Positions 24,183 through 36,800 of a DNA stretch of 64,000 nt are shown piece by piece. Position numbers and translations under genes: made by a program. Every line of letters starts with the position of its first letter. The stretch's first letter is position 1. The notes under the pieces are model-generated. The model was given only the letters and a program-made list of their open reading frames with translations. It was not told where the DNA came from and ran no database searches. Source of the DNA: Filobasidium wieringae (Eukaryota > Basidiomycota > Tremellomycetes > Filobasidiales > Filobasidiaceae); contig BCIV01000015.1 in NCBI GenBank assembly GCA_001600055.1, positions 124,001-188,000 of the forward strand, in the 5' to 3' direction.

Positions 24183-25677
24183 ATGTCAGAAGGACTCACA
24201 CGTCGTCGAGGAGGTGGTGGTGGAGCAGGTTCAACCTCTCCCAACCTCCCATCCAGCTCCAACTTCTCTTCCCCTAGCACAACCCCCGCCCCCGGTTCAA
24301 ACAGTGCCAAACGTGCCTCCCTTACTCCTACTCCGAACCCCTCTGCCGCCAATACTAGCTCAGGTTTTGCAGGAAGTTCAGGAGGAAGTGGAGCGATTGA
24401 GGGAAGGGGGAAGATTGCTTTTGATCCCCGAGATTATGAGAATGGAAGCATGGGTGGGGAGAAGGATAGGATGCCTAGGTTGACTATTATGGAGGAGGTT
24501 TTGTTGCTCGGATTGAAAGATAAACAGGTGAGTTGTTTGTTTTGAATTGTGAATGCAAGCAAGATCGAGGCCGTTGGGGGGAAAGGGAGAAGCGAGAAGA
24601 TATCGGACGTGATGTAGTATCTTGCTTCCGGACAAGGGAAGAACATCCCATACCTACATTCGAGCCTGCTGAATGTATTCCAGCATTCATGGATACAACA
24701 ATTGACGGCAATTACTTTGTACTCTAGGGTTACCTCTCCTTCTGGAACGACAACATCTCCTACGCTCTTCGAGGGTGTATCATCCTCGAACTCGCCCTTC
24801 GTCGACGAATAGCAATCGTCCGGGACCCATCTCGACGAAGATTGCCACTCCCCGACAGATTGATCGAGGTCATTGATGATAGACAGACGGGAGAGACCAT
24901 CTTGGATGAAGCATTGAAGATGATGAAGAGTAGTGAGAAGTATGGAACGGGTGCTTGGATAGATCTGATGAGTGGTAAGCCCACGCTAGCTCACGGTTGT
25001 AATTGAATTCGGAAGGATCTAACGCGATGGACGACCTGACAGGTGAAACTTGGAATGTTATGAAGATCGGATATCAGCTCAAGCAAGTCCGAGAACGTCT
25101 TGCAAAGGGACTTGTAGACAAGGGTGTCCTCCGTACCGAAAAACGAAATTTCCTCTTGTTCGACATGGCCACTCACCCTATTGCCGATCTCAACGCCAAG
25201 GAAGACGTTCTCCGACGAACTCTCGCTCTCTTGACTGCCCGAACGACTGCGATCCCCCCTCAAGCGCTACACAAGGAGAATGTTCAGTTCAGAACGATGA
25301 GGGCCGTCGCCCTTGTGTCAGCCGCATACGCTGCCAACGTTCTTGAGAACGCTCTGCAGAGGTTGAACTATGACGCAAGGGAAGCAGCTTTCGCTAGGTG
25401 TGACGATATCCTAGCCGAGTTCAGTCAGTGGCCGTTCGGCATGGGAACCAGTGTGGAGTCTGGTCCGGTACAGATCGGAGGAGGACCTTCCAAGAAGGAC
25501 GGGCTTCTGAGCAGTTTGGCTGGAGGTTCTGGAGGTCAAGGGAAAGAAAGTGTGGCAGAACTCGTGAGGGAGGTGAGGAAGGAGATGCAACCTGGTGCTG
25601 GGGAGGACGGTGAAGATCTCTGCTTCGAGGTCGTAGCGACCGTCATGAACGTCATGTCCAACATGGATGCTCTTTAA
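24183..25677 (+). CDS. VPS74: Golgi phosphoprotein 3 homologue Vps74
   Basis: Three exons, 24183-24527, 24728-24974 and 25043-25677. The N-terminus ([14 protein letters not shown]) is basic, then Ser/Pro-rich and disordered. The GOLPH3 domain begins with [16 protein letters not shown], continues in exon 2 with [20 protein letters not shown] and [20 protein letters not shown], and in exon 3 with [20 protein letters not shown] and [20 protein letters not shown]. The conserved Trp and Arg residues in the SFWND...LRG segment line the phosphatidylinositol-4-phosphate pocket in the family. The protein binds PI4P on Golgi membranes and the cytosolic tails of glycosyltransferases, keeping them in the Golgi through COPI. 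A Gly/Ser-rich insertion near 25,440-25,560 ([19 protein letters not shown]) lies before the last conserved helix. Protein about 408 residues, somewhat longer than yeast Vps74 because of the N-terminus and this loop. Confidence 0.96.
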
Positions 25678-27028
25678 GCTCGAGTGAGTCCATGCTGTGA
25701 AGCATATCACCCTCCTTGATGACTAATAATCATGTCTCGTCTTTAGCTGTGATAACTGCTCTGCGTAAACGACCAAAACGACACAAGCCTATCCGATACC
25801 TCTGTTTCCAATTTTCCCCAATCATCGCCAGAGTCACATCGTTCTCAACCTAGAAGCCTCTCAGCGCTGAGAACCAGTTTCGAGTCGCCTTGTTTTTCTT
25901 TACTTGTAGATTGTCATGTCTCCTCTATTTGTTTTGGTTTACCATGATCGGATTTTACGCTTGATTTGGCATTGCCAGCCACCAACGCACCACATAGGTC
26001 TGCTTCCGCGGACAAATCACGGTCACCTTACCTCCTTCATCGCTGTGCATTACCTTGATGAACTGGTGATTTGTTCAATCGACATGTTCACGAGGTTAAT
26101 CCGGTCCAGGTCGTTCGGAAGAATTCACAGGTATCACCTGAATGGAACACGTCTACCGTCCGGGATCGACTTGATCGGAGTGACCAGCAGTTCATACTAC
26201 TAGCCTTACAAGATAGTCGTTGAGATGTCCGAGTGATCACTTACAGGACCCCCCTTACAAAGTCAGTATTGCGGCAGCAAAAATGATCGTTTCACAACGT
26301 GAGCGCAAATACCTTGTCAAACGTCCGGCCCATACCGATATCCAAAGGAGTCCTGAGCTTCTCAGATTGATCGTACGGCCAGGGTGAAGACAAGCTTGCG
26401 GCAGTAAGGGTCGAAATAATGGAGAAAATCAGCCTGGCATGGAAGGTACGAGCGAAGTCGGCGTTGGATCTGAGGAATTGGAGGCGGTAATCCGAAAAAA
26501 TATCAAAGTTTGGCATGGATGGAATTGAGGAATCCGGATAAGCGACTGAAACGTAGTCGGAAATGCTACAACCAAAGGGACTAGTGCATTCAGCATTGGC
26601 AGTATATTTGTATGATGAGTCAAATTCGTCACTGAATGGCTAAATTGTTGAACCTCGATGACTATCAGGATACTCAGACCCCGACAATACGTCAATCTGG
26701 CAGCTCATCACACTGAAGAGCCAAACTGATTCAGCTGATACTGACTGTTGCAGTCTGTTGGCTCAGCTCGTCAACCTCAACATCATCAAGAAAATTTGTT
26801 AGTGAAACACGTTGTGATCTGACCCCGAGCTCAAATTCGGCTTCCTTTGAGCGTAGAACCAAGAACACCGTCTAACAGATAAGGCTGGCTTGACTCGGAG
26901 TGTACATTACAGAATGATATCAAGTCATGCGCTACATATCGAATAACAGATTTTATCTAGTCAGCTTCCTACACGCTTGCATCACCCTTTCCCGTACCTG
27001 TATCCACATACCCCACACTATCTCACAC
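25678..27028. other. Intergenic region with unresolved minus-strand ORFs
   Basis: About 1.35 kb. Two overlapping minus-strand frames (26,292-26,516 and 26,429-26,695) are open over 74-88 codons and the first ends near a donor-like GTATTT site after a Phe-Asp-Lys codon run. They might be exons of a small gene, but I recognise no family and found no convincing partner exon. The rest is taken to be the VPS74 3' UTR and the promoter of the MBL-fold gene. Confidence 0.35.
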
Positions 27029-28426
27029 ATGCCTTCTATAGCCCCGCCTAGGATCGATGAGACTATCGACGTCGTATTCATTGGTACGGGTGCATCTTCT
27101 ACATCTCCGCAGCTAAACTGCTTGTCTAGGTTGGATGGGTCGTCTGCCAACCCCTGTCATACTTGTCTTCGGTGCTTGAGCCCAGATGGAGCCAAGAATA
27201 TCCGTGGAACCACTGCAGGGGTTTTCGTGAAGACGCACGAAGATGGAGGGAAAAGGTGATATCATAATGATCCTATCAAGTGAGATCGAAGTCTAATATA
27301 ATCCGTACAAAGCACTCTCATGATCGATTGCGGGAAGACCTTTCTGACGCAGGCCAAGACTCATTTTCCCCGTCATGGAATTGCTCGTATCGATGGTAAG
27401 CATGACTCTGATTTCTCATCGATGAAGCACGAATTGAAACGATCATGGATAGCGGTCCTACTGACCCATGATCATGCAGATGGTACGTACCCTCCTTTAT
27501 CGAGAAACCCCTTTGTCCTGAATAGACGTGCGTCCTCACAGCGATCCAAGGTTTGGATGACCTGCGTATGTTCACCCTCGGAGAAAAAGAGGCTCAGATT
27601 CAGGACGTAGTACATGTGTACTGTAACCGAGAGACCTACAAGGTCATCGAGCTTCGATATCCGTAAATCGCTTTCCCGCCGCTCTCGCGGACATCGCGCG
27701 CTAACCGGGAATTCGGCAGTTACATCATCAATCCTCCCATTCCGTCACCCACGGCTCCCATTGCTGCACTCCAATTCCATGTCTTTGAACATGGTCAAAA
27801 GATTGATATCGCCGGATTCGTGAGTCGATCCGAGCCACTAGACGATCAAACGTCTGACGCATACTTTACAGAACGTCCTTCCCATCGCGGTCCAGCATGG
27901 ATGGAATCGGGAACCCGCGCGATCTCTACAAAACGGATTCGGTGCGCTTACATCGGGCCCTACTCCTTACTTTTGCTCGGCGTTCGAATTGGATCGCAAG
28001 ATACTATGGATGAGCGATGTCAGCCATATCAGCCAGACGGTATGGGACCAGCTCAAAACGGTAGACTCTAGCGATGGTATCTACGACGTTGTGGCCTTGG
28101 ACTGTACGAACATGCCCGATGTTCCCACTCACTTGGGTCTTGCAGGGTTCTGCCAAGTCGCCTTACGTCTTCAACCCAAACGAATGTTGGCTGTTCAGAT
28201 GACACATCAGATCGATACCTATGGGTTGAATTCTTTGGCCAAGATGTTCAAGGGTGATCAACCTCCTGCTGAAGATCTCGAATGGATCGAACAGGCACTC
28301 GAAGCGATCGATACTGTCGATGGACTTTGGACTAGGTTGCAAGAGGAACAACCCCGTATCGAGGCTTCCTACGAGGGACAAAGGTTGAGAGTCGCATATG
28401 GGATAGTCAAGGATGTTCATATGTAA
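27029..28426 (+). CDS. MBL-fold metallo-hydrolase (PhnP-like)
   Basis: Multi-exon metallo-beta-lactamase-fold protein. From the ATG at 27029 it reads MPSIAPPRIDETIDVVFIGT, then GASSTSPQLNCLSR with a C-H-T-C-L-R-C cysteine group, then STLMIDCGKTFLTQAK. The zinc motif LLTHDHAD is completed across an intron by AIQGLDDLR, giving the HxHxDH-type signature. Later exons contain DRKILWMSDVSHISQTVW, the conserved Asp, and a C-terminal helical part ending at 28426. Close relatives by motif pattern are the S. pombe SPCC777.06c-type hydrolases and the PhnP/cyclic-phosphate diesterase branch, so a phosphodiesterase activity is likely; the true substrate is unknown. An upstream in-frame ATG at 26927 would add 34 hydrophobic residues and a possible leader; I prefer 27029 because homology-like sequence starts there. 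Confidence 0.86.
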
Positions 28427-28521
28427 TTCCGATTGTTGTACCCTACACTCGTTCCAGCCGAGATCCATGCAGTACGATGGATGATGTTCATCGACTATCG
28501 ACCATCCACGCTTCCTCCCCA

Positions 28522-30696
28522 TTACTTGCTCTTAGCTAGAGCCTTCCTCTTGGCTTCTTCCTTGACCATACCGCCCATCATGATTCCGACCGTTCCCAAA
28601 GCGATCGCACCCGCAGTATAAGTGACCGAAGGTCCTCGCGTCCAATAAGTCCCGGTAGCTAATAACGGCCCGATCGCTCTCCCCAGTTGACCCTAAAGAA
28701 CTTCCCATCAGTTCCCCTGCCTCATCACCCTCATCAAGCCTACTCACAGCTGACCTAAACCTCCCCAAAGCTTTCCCCCTCGTCAGTCTTTCTTCCCCCT
28801 TCACACCCACCTCGCCATCCTCATCACAACACCCCGCAGCAGCGCCCATCAATCCCGTGACGACCGTCGCACTAGTATAACTCAATCCGGTGGCGATGGC
28901 GTAGAGTAACCAGGTAGAGTACCCCGAATCCCTTATAGCGGGGAGAGGGAGGATGGCCATGAGGATGAGGGAGAAGGTACAGGAGACGATCCCTTGTTGG
29001 GTAAAGGTCAATTCGGGGGTCTTGTGCTTGGAAAGACGCGGGCGGACATAACCGCCCTGAAGGAGGGAGGAGAGGACGCCGATATCTGAGATCAACAGTC
29101 GGTAAGGTCATTTCGAACCGATACGGAGTGGGGCTCTAGTCGAGTGGGGCTTACAGGAGAGTAACATCCCGTTCTGCTTGTTTGTAGCGAAGAACAAATC
29201 GTACGCTGATCCGAGATGAATCATCAGCCCCGCCCTTCCCACCGATCATCTGACCTCTCGATTCCCAACTCACTCAAGAAAGTCAAAGTGAATTCCGCCT
29301 ATCACTCGATCGATCGAATCAGTCCTCTCTACTGGACGATCGCAGGATCAAATCGACTCACCCCGGAGAAGAATAACAAAAACCCTCCATGAACCCAACC
29401 CAACTTCCTCAACCTCTCTCTCCTCAGCTTCACACTTTCCCTCCCACCCGTTCCTTCCCGGGCTCGCTCTGCAGGATCCTTCTTTCCCTCCCTTTCGAGC
29501 TCGAGTTTATGCGCGGAGGCCCAACCTTTAGTTTCAGGGAGTCGGAAGAGGAGGAAGGCGGTTTCGATCGTCAAGAGGATGAGGGAGACGAGAGCGGGGA
29601 AAGCGTAGATGTTTGTACTCTTTGCGTTCGGATTCGAGTCGGAGGGAGGAGTCGAGGTCGAGACGGAGGTGGTGGGGTGGATAGGAAGAGGACGAGAAGC
29701 GAAGTAGGCTCCTATACTAGGTCTATTCCCGCCGACACAAGAAGGGTTAAATCCATCAATCCATCAACATCATCTTCTTCTTCAACATCTCCCGCCCCCC
29801 CATCTTCTTCTTCTGCAACTCACCCAAAAGTAAAGCAAAAACTGAAAGCGATCCCGACCAAAGCCAACCCCTTACTCCTCGTCTCCGGGGTAGTCACGTC
29901 CGCAATGATGGCTTGTGATAGTTGAACGTTACCTTCCGACAGACCTCCGATCAGGCGTGAGATTAGGTAAGTTGCCTGAATGTGGGTGTAGGGGAAGGAA
30001 GAGAGAGAGAGGGGGGTGGGGTGAGGTGGGGGGTTGATTGTTAGGTGATTGTAGGGGATGGGAAGGAGGAAAGGGGGACTGACGAAAGTGGTACTTTTGA
30101 ACCAGACGAAGGCACTTAGGATGTTACCTATCATCGTTATGAGCAAGATCGGTTTCCTCCCGTATTTGTCCGATACTAAAGGTTGATGGAGGAAGATCAA
30201 AGGACAAGGACACGGAGGGAATCCCATCAGCTCGATCTCCACAATCCTCTCGAGAAGAAAGAGATACTCACGTGCACCAAGGAAAGGACTGATCAAACAT
30301 TGACACAAACTAAAAACACTCCCCAAAGCTCCTCCGAGGAGGACGACATCCCATCTCTTGTTTCCCCCGCTCAACCCTGTCCCCTCCGCTAGTGTCCTGG
30401 AATACCTCCCGTCCCCTGAAGTCCTGGTCGCTAATGATCGAGCGTACCGAAAGAACCCGAGGGTGCGGGATAGGAGAGAGTTTGGATCATTTGATTCTGC
30501 CGATGCGTATGAATCGATTAGTCGTGGAAATAGGGGGAGGGGGAGGGTGAATGCTGCGGTTCACAACGACAGGTCCGGTCAAGCGGGGTATGCAAGTGAG
30601 TGGAAGAAGGGGGGACGGACCGAGGAGATCTAGGATGAGAGCCAAGAATACGGTGCGGACTATCGCGGATGATTGCTTGTTGGTTGGAGCTGCCAT
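28522..30696 (-). CDS. Major facilitator transporter, MFSD10/Tetran-like
   Basis: Multi-exon membrane transporter. The ATG at 30696 opens MAAPTNKQSSAIVRTVFLAL with LDLLG, and after an intron the next exon gives FTVILPLFPRL. Further exons give WDVVLLGGALGSVFSLCQCL, the loop 2-3 motif DKYGRKPILL, and TYLISRLIGGLSEGNVQLSQ followed by AIIADVTTPETRSKGLALVG. Order and spacing follow human MFSD10 (organic-anion transporter family), including the FTFG-P and LPET turns. The central loop is Ser/Thr/Pro and charge-rich (REGTGGRESVKLRRERLRKL). The end is a basic tail (VKEEAKRKALAKSK) and a stop at 28522. About 470-500 residues, some 12 spans expected. Introns contain GAA/TTC and G-rich runs. It is convergent with the MBL-fold gene, only about 95 bases apart. 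Substrate unknown. Confidence 0.88.
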
Positions 30697-31697
30697 CGAT
30701 GGATTTTTGTATGTGACGATGCAAAAATCGAGGTCAAAACGGTGGAAGCGAGTTGAAACAGGTTCACTCGATTACCGAAAGCAACGTCCTCGCTTCGGAA
30801 TCAAATGGCTATGGACCGGAATCAGATGGAGATTAGATGACGTGTAGCTATGCGTTTTCATAAACACAATCGATAACGCATGAGTCGACGCGTGGGAAAG
30901 TCGAGTCGAATGCTGGTCGATTGACCTTGAAATACAAAGTTTGTCCTTCAGAAAGCTCGTTCCGAGTCCATTTTCCCACCCATCGTCCATCATTCGTTCG
31001 GTAACAACACCCACCTCCTTCTCCAACTCGTAAGTACTTCAGCTCATATTCCATCCCCTCCCGCTCTCGCTCTTCCTCGAACCTTGGGACAAGCGGTCCG
31101 AATGATGATCCAAATAACAGAACAATCCAACGCCTAATAAACTCGTCCGAACCCTCCCCGTATGGGTGAGCGGATCGTTGTCGAGGTTGAGGATACTTCA
31201 TACACATGATCTGATACCGCCTAGTCCGCGGATGTTGTTTCTGGCGAAGCGAAAGGGGAAGGAGGATTTCGGAATGGATCATGAAAACTAACCTAGTCTC
31301 GATTCGTTCTCATTCTCAGGTCTATACACTCTCTCCTTGACCAATAGCATACGTTCAACCCGTAAGTCTCCACTCAATCCCATCCCACTCCTATTCCCAC
31401 ACCTCGCAATAACCTCAATGATGAACACTCCGATGGGCGGACCTATTTCTACCCAATCCCCATTCCGGAATAAAGCCCAAACATTTCCCCATCACCTGTC
31501 GCGTGTACAAGATGTTGATGGGCGGGGAAATGGGGTGGGGGGGTTTGAGGATGATTTCATCGTTTTCTGAGTGGTTCGCGGGGGTGTGATTGGGAGGGAT
31601 CCGTCGATTCGAGTCGTGGATGGGTCGCGGGAACTGATCTCGTGTCGTTTCTTTTCTTCTCTTTTCCCGCATTCAGGCATTTTCCCTCTAGCAATCG
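30697..31697. other. Divergent promoter region, MFSD10-like and ISC1
   Basis: One kilobase between divergent starts. A minus-strand frame of 144 codons (30,848-31,282) and several shorter ones occur, but their composition (runs of Arg, Glu and Gly; no family motif) and lack of joining splice sites give no support for a gene. Confidence 0.45.
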
Positions 31698-33691
31698 ATG
31701 ACGGACCAGCTCCGGATCCTCACTTTGAATGTCTGGGGATTGAAATTCATCAGCCCTGATCGACCCACCCGATTGACCGCGATAATCGATCATATCCATT
31801 CCGTCTGTTCCCATCCGTCCGAACCTGCCGGCTCGAAAAGCTCGCATCAGCTTCACGAGCGCGGGCAGGGACAAGCAGATGGGCAAGGATACGATGTGGT
31901 CTGTCTACAAGAATTATGGATCTATTCGGATTTCGAACGCGTGAGGGAAGGGTTGAGGGGGGTCTTGCCCGAGAGTAAATTCTTCAGGAGGTTAGTGCGT
32001 TTTCTCTACGAGTGGTGGTGTCTTTCCTGTAGAGTTGGAGAAGATGTTTGGTTGAGTGGTTATGAGACGGGAGAAGGATGTAATATGAACCTTGGGGTCA
32101 ACGTGCGCCGATCGTTTCTCTATGCATTATTACATTCATCCCCAACAAATCGTCCCTCTCATCGACTAACCCCCCGGCTTGTTCTTTCCCCTCCCCCCGC
32201 CTCCAAACGCTCATTGTTTTGAACAGCGGAGCACTAGGTTCAGGTCTGGCCATCTTCTCCCGTTTTCCTATCATCAGTACCCATACCCTTCCCTACTCCT
32301 TGTCCGGATTACCACTCCAGGTGATCCAGGGGGATTTCTTTGTCAATAAGGCCGCGGGGAGTTGTGTGCTTTTACACCCCGAGTTGGGCGAGGTGGAGGT
32401 TTGGAGTACCCATGTAGGTCGTGAGAGGGGAGTGGTTCTCGTTGAAGAGCGGAGCGGAGGTTGATGAATGTCCTTTTTTCGTTCGATTTCGTCTCGGAAG
32501 ATGCACGCTTCGGGCGAAGGACACGAGGTGGATCAGAGTCATAGGATGGCTCAGGCTTGGCAGTTGTCCGATCATATCAGGGCTTCGGCGGAGAGGGGGA
32601 GGTATGTTATCGCTGTAAGTCATCATGTCGTTTCTTTCTATCTCGACACATAAAGGGATCCAGCTGATGGATCGTCGCGCGTGCAGGCGGGGGATTTCAA
32701 TTCTTCCCCTTGGTCATTACCCGTCTCTATCATGAAAGACTATGGTTGCCTGCTCGATAGTTGGTCCGAGAGTCATCCCGTTTCCACACTGCAATCGGAT
32801 TCACCGACCTCCCCGGAGGAAGCGATAGAAGCGTTCGGGATGACGTGCGATTCTCCCTTGAACTCGTACTCCGCTGGGAAACCGTTGACGGACTCGGCAA
32901 AGTATTGGAAGGGGAAACGGCTGGACTATATCTTTTATCGGGGTCCGGATATCGCTAGGAGACGTCCGTTGGTTTGGAAACATAAACATCGAGCTAGGGA
33001 TGGGGAGGGTGCGATCTTGGAGGAAGGAGAACCGATTTCGGACTCGATGGACGATGCGCCCAGCTTGGTCTGTGTGGATAGTAGGGTCGTTTTGACCGGG
33101 CTCGTACCGGATCAGACGTTCTCGTACTCGGATCATTTCGGACTTTGCTCGACTTTCGAGATCGTACCCGCTCGATCTGATGTGGATCAGGCGGTCGAGG
33201 GGGATGAGCCGAAGAACAGACCGTTGCCGAGTCAGAGTGAGGGAGGGACGAACGATACGGCCGAGCCTCTGGTCACCCTTGATGTCGAGGATCTCGGGGC
33301 CGCTTGTTCGAACGGTCAGCGACCTCATCAACCCACCCGGCCTAGGATGTTCAATCGGTCTTCCTCAAAAACTGCCACCGTCAATTCGGCATGCCTCACT
33401 CTTCGGACATACTTGGCACTCGCTCAACGACAATCGAAATTCCAGCTTCGCATTTTCGGAGGATCCATCTTTCTCGCACTCGCGCTGACCATCTCTTCCG
33501 CCTGGCAACCTAAATCCTGGATCCAGCCCATTTGGACGATATTGGGTGTCGCAGCGGGAGCGTTGGGTGCGACGATGTTGTACGTCGGATTCGTCTGGGG
33601 AAGATGGGAACAGAACCTGTTGATGGAGGTCGTGGAGCAGATGGAGCTCGAGTTGAGAGTATCGGCAATGGAAGACAAAGCCCTGAACTAG
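31698..33691 (+). CDS. ISC1: Inositol phosphosphingolipid phospholipase C (neutral sphingomyelinase family)
   Basis: Four exons. The ATG at 31698 opens MTDQLRILTLNVWGLKFISP, the Asn-containing metal-binding start of the DNase-I/EEP fold, followed by DVVCLQELW with the catalytic Glu. A long intron (31992-32226) then leads to GALGSGLAIFSRFPI and WSTH, which continues across an intron into MHASGEGHEVDQSHRMAQAW; the next exon gives AGDFNSSPWSLPV, and SYSDHFGLCSTF supplies the terminal Asp-His pair. The C-terminal exon has two hydrophobic spans (about 33,460-33,600), as in yeast Isc1, which anchor it to ER or mitochondrial membranes. Isc1 cleaves inositol phosphosphingolipids to ceramide; in Cryptococcus it is a known stress and intracellular-growth factor. 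About 530 residues, within the family's range. Identity is firm. Confidence 0.95.
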
Positions 33692-33838
33692 AAACATGTA
33701 CTGCTTATGGTTGTATTGTTCTGGCTAAGAGATATGATCGAGTTGTATACATGTTGGTCGAGATCGGGTAGCAGATTTCTTTCGGAATTCGGATACAATG
33801 TGATTGGCATTTAGGAGACTATATCTTCGCCTTCGACT

Positions 33839-36800
33839 TCAGAATTTCCACTCAAGAATAGAGGCTGTAGGTGGAGCGTGGGGGCTATATGAGCGAATGA
33901 CCTCAGGATGCCTCTCGTAGATACTCACTTCGGCGTTGTTGGCCAAAGCAGAACTCTCCTTTTCTTTGACTTCCGAGTTGCCAACACCAAGTGCCGTGCT
34001 GGTCACCAGCTTTGGAACACGCTTGCTCAGAGTCTTGGCTAGCATATCTTCCGTCGCGGGGATCGACGTGATGCAAGGAGCAGGCCCCATTCCTCCAGCC
34101 CTAGCATGGATTCGTTCTGGAAGAAGCGAGATCAGATCGAGCCAAGAAAACAGAGAACGTCTCACTTGCGAGCTTTCAAGGCGTTGAGCCAGGGTTCCCC
34201 GGACCATGTCAGTTCTATTGGAGTAGCAAGGCCCCCAAGCATCCTTTTGTATCCGAATACGTAGAAAGCCGAGGCTCTGATCGTATTCAAGTGATTGTTC
34301 TCTGGAATATCCGAGGCCCTTGGAAAGTACTCTTCACGCAATCGGCGCATGACCGCATCCACTTTGTCGTTGAACAAGGCCTTTGCAGCCGTTTCGTCAC
34401 GAGACGCCTTCGAATCTGAATCGTAGCGGGTACCACTGATCGGCTGGTTTTTTCCAAAGACAATCAACCTCAAACGGTGAAATTCTTTCCAATACGTTTG
34501 TATCTTTGTACCAGCTTCCTTAAGTGCGTTTTGAAATTCCAAAGTATCGCGATGATAGAAGAGGTCCGGGTCGAGAGCAAAGCTGGCTATCTGCTTGGCA
34601 GACGTTTGATCACCACGTCCAAACGTCCACGGCGTGAGCAGCTTCGTTTCTCTGGCGGCAATAACGGCGTCGAGTGTATCGAATGCACTACTGGTCCAGT
34701 TGGCTTTTGGACCTTTGAGCGATACCAACGGCATAGGTCTTATTTCTTCTCCAGTCTTGCCTGTGTCGAGACACCTCTCGTACCGCTCGCTCAAAGCCAA
34801 GCAATAGGGATCCCTGGAGCCTAAGGCGAGACCATTCACCGCTTGCTCCCATTCTTTGGCAGTTTGACCTATATCTGAAGAGATGATTCGCTTTGCAATG
34901 TGCTCCTTCAGTGCAAACATCACCTTCTCCGGATCGACATGCTTCACAGCTACTGTTTCATCTTTTTTTTGTCGCGGATTTGGTGGATCAGAGTCTGTTG
35001 GTATGATTAGGGGATTCCAGGAGATGAGGTACTTGTCTCCATCGAGGTCACCGCCTGACATCTCGTCTGCCATCGGTTGATCGCCTTGCATGGGGAAGAC
35101 TACGCAATTCGAGTGCGACGAATATGCGCTGCGATTACTAGGCCTGATTGCTTCGACTACACGGATATCGCCTGGATGCATCCTGTGATATGAAGAATTA
35201 GAACCTAACCCTGATCATCCTACCTCAACACTCACATGGGCGATCGGGTGAGTAACACCGTTCCCTCAATGAAACCATCTATTCCTGCATGGCAGTATAC
35301 TTGATCCTTCTTTAATTCCATCGACTCGTCACATATACCGAACAGGTATAAACTATTCGGTATAGGTATATGCAACTTCTCCCGTAGACCTTGTAGTTCT
35401 TTGCGGAGGAGGTTACCGAGGAGTTCATGCAGTCGCGGTTCCGACAGATCGTAACCAGCTGCCAACATTCTTAAAGCTGCAAGAGCGAGGTGCATCAGAA
35501 TTCATCCATGATCAGAAGGAATACATATGTCTCACCTGTATCTGTCGGGTAAGGTTCACTAGATTCCAACACTGCTGATTTCCCTTCCAACCAATTGATA
35601 GCCTTGGCGCGATCGTCCAGAACAGTAGATAGACGATCCAATTCCGCTTCGAGCAGTCTCTCGAAATTCTTCAGAGGGATACCTAAATCGAGGAGGATCC
35701 TGATCATAGCTTTCTGTAGCTTGGCGCATCTGAAACTTGATTTGGACCTGGACCAATCGCTTATGTCGAGCGTGAGGTAGTCCCAGGCGTCGTACTTGAT
35801 CTGAGAGTTTCTGAGATAGATCTCGACGTCCTTGCCAAAGTCGTCTGGGAACCATTTACGGAGGTATTCATCGTCGAACGGGACCAGGACACCTTTGGCT
35901 CCCGCAAAACGAAACTGAAAGACTGTTATCGGATTTTTTTTTCAGATTCAGCGTTCAAAACCCAAAGGCGGACCGGAAAGAACGTAACGTACCGCTCGGG
36001 ACGTAGTCCAATCGAAGTATCCGCGACACTTCCATAGCAGCGCGCCTGGACATACATCCACAGCCGTCAGTATAGTCTTTCCCATCAGGAGCTGTAATAT
36101 CTGGGATGTTTGCGATCTGTTTCATCTTCACGCTGATAGTAGGTGTTGTCGTTGAGAAGTTCAACCCGAATCGGGAGAAGAACTTGCCGATCCCGCTTTG
36201 ACGAAGGACCGCAAAGACATCGCCGAACGCTGCTAAGACATCTTGGACCTCGTAATCGGGGCCCTCTTCGAAGAAGAAGGCGGACTTATGCTCTTTTGCT
36301 CGAAGGCGACTATCGCTGGAGGATACGAAAGTCCTAAGAACATGATAGAAATAGGCACTGTGAATAGTGGATTGTCCAAAAGAATAGAAAGCGGAATCAT
36401 TACCTACCATTTCTTCGTGATTTTTGTATGCGGAAATGTGAAAACCAAATCGAGATCTAAAGCGGTAAAAGCATCGGTAAAACGCTTGGTAGGGTTGATC
36501 TTGAGGAGGAGAAATCTATTGGCTGGAATAAAGCGGAAAATTCTTGCCCTGTTGCTTTCGTAACCTTTATCGACAGAGATCTCATATCCGCCTCCAGGCA
36601 ACATGGTCGCTTTGTATGGTCGGAGCGATGGGTCGTATACGTACGCTCGGCTGGTCGTAGAGGGAGTAGAAGGAACCACTAGTAGCTCGTCCGTCTCGTC
36701 TATACTCTCGATTCGATGCCAGGTCCTCGTTCGCTCTATATCGCAAATCGAAGAATCAGCAGCGGATGGCTCAAGGGGCCCAAGAGGTGAGCCGCTCCAG

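Noticed and set aside
29389..29925. 178-codon plus-strand frame
   Set aside because: It is the mirror of an MFSD10-like exon and its intron; the sense strand carries the conserved transporter sequence.
30848..31282. 144-codon minus-strand frame
   Set aside because: No domain, no partner exon, and it lies in the divergent promoter region of the MFSD10-like gene and ISC1.
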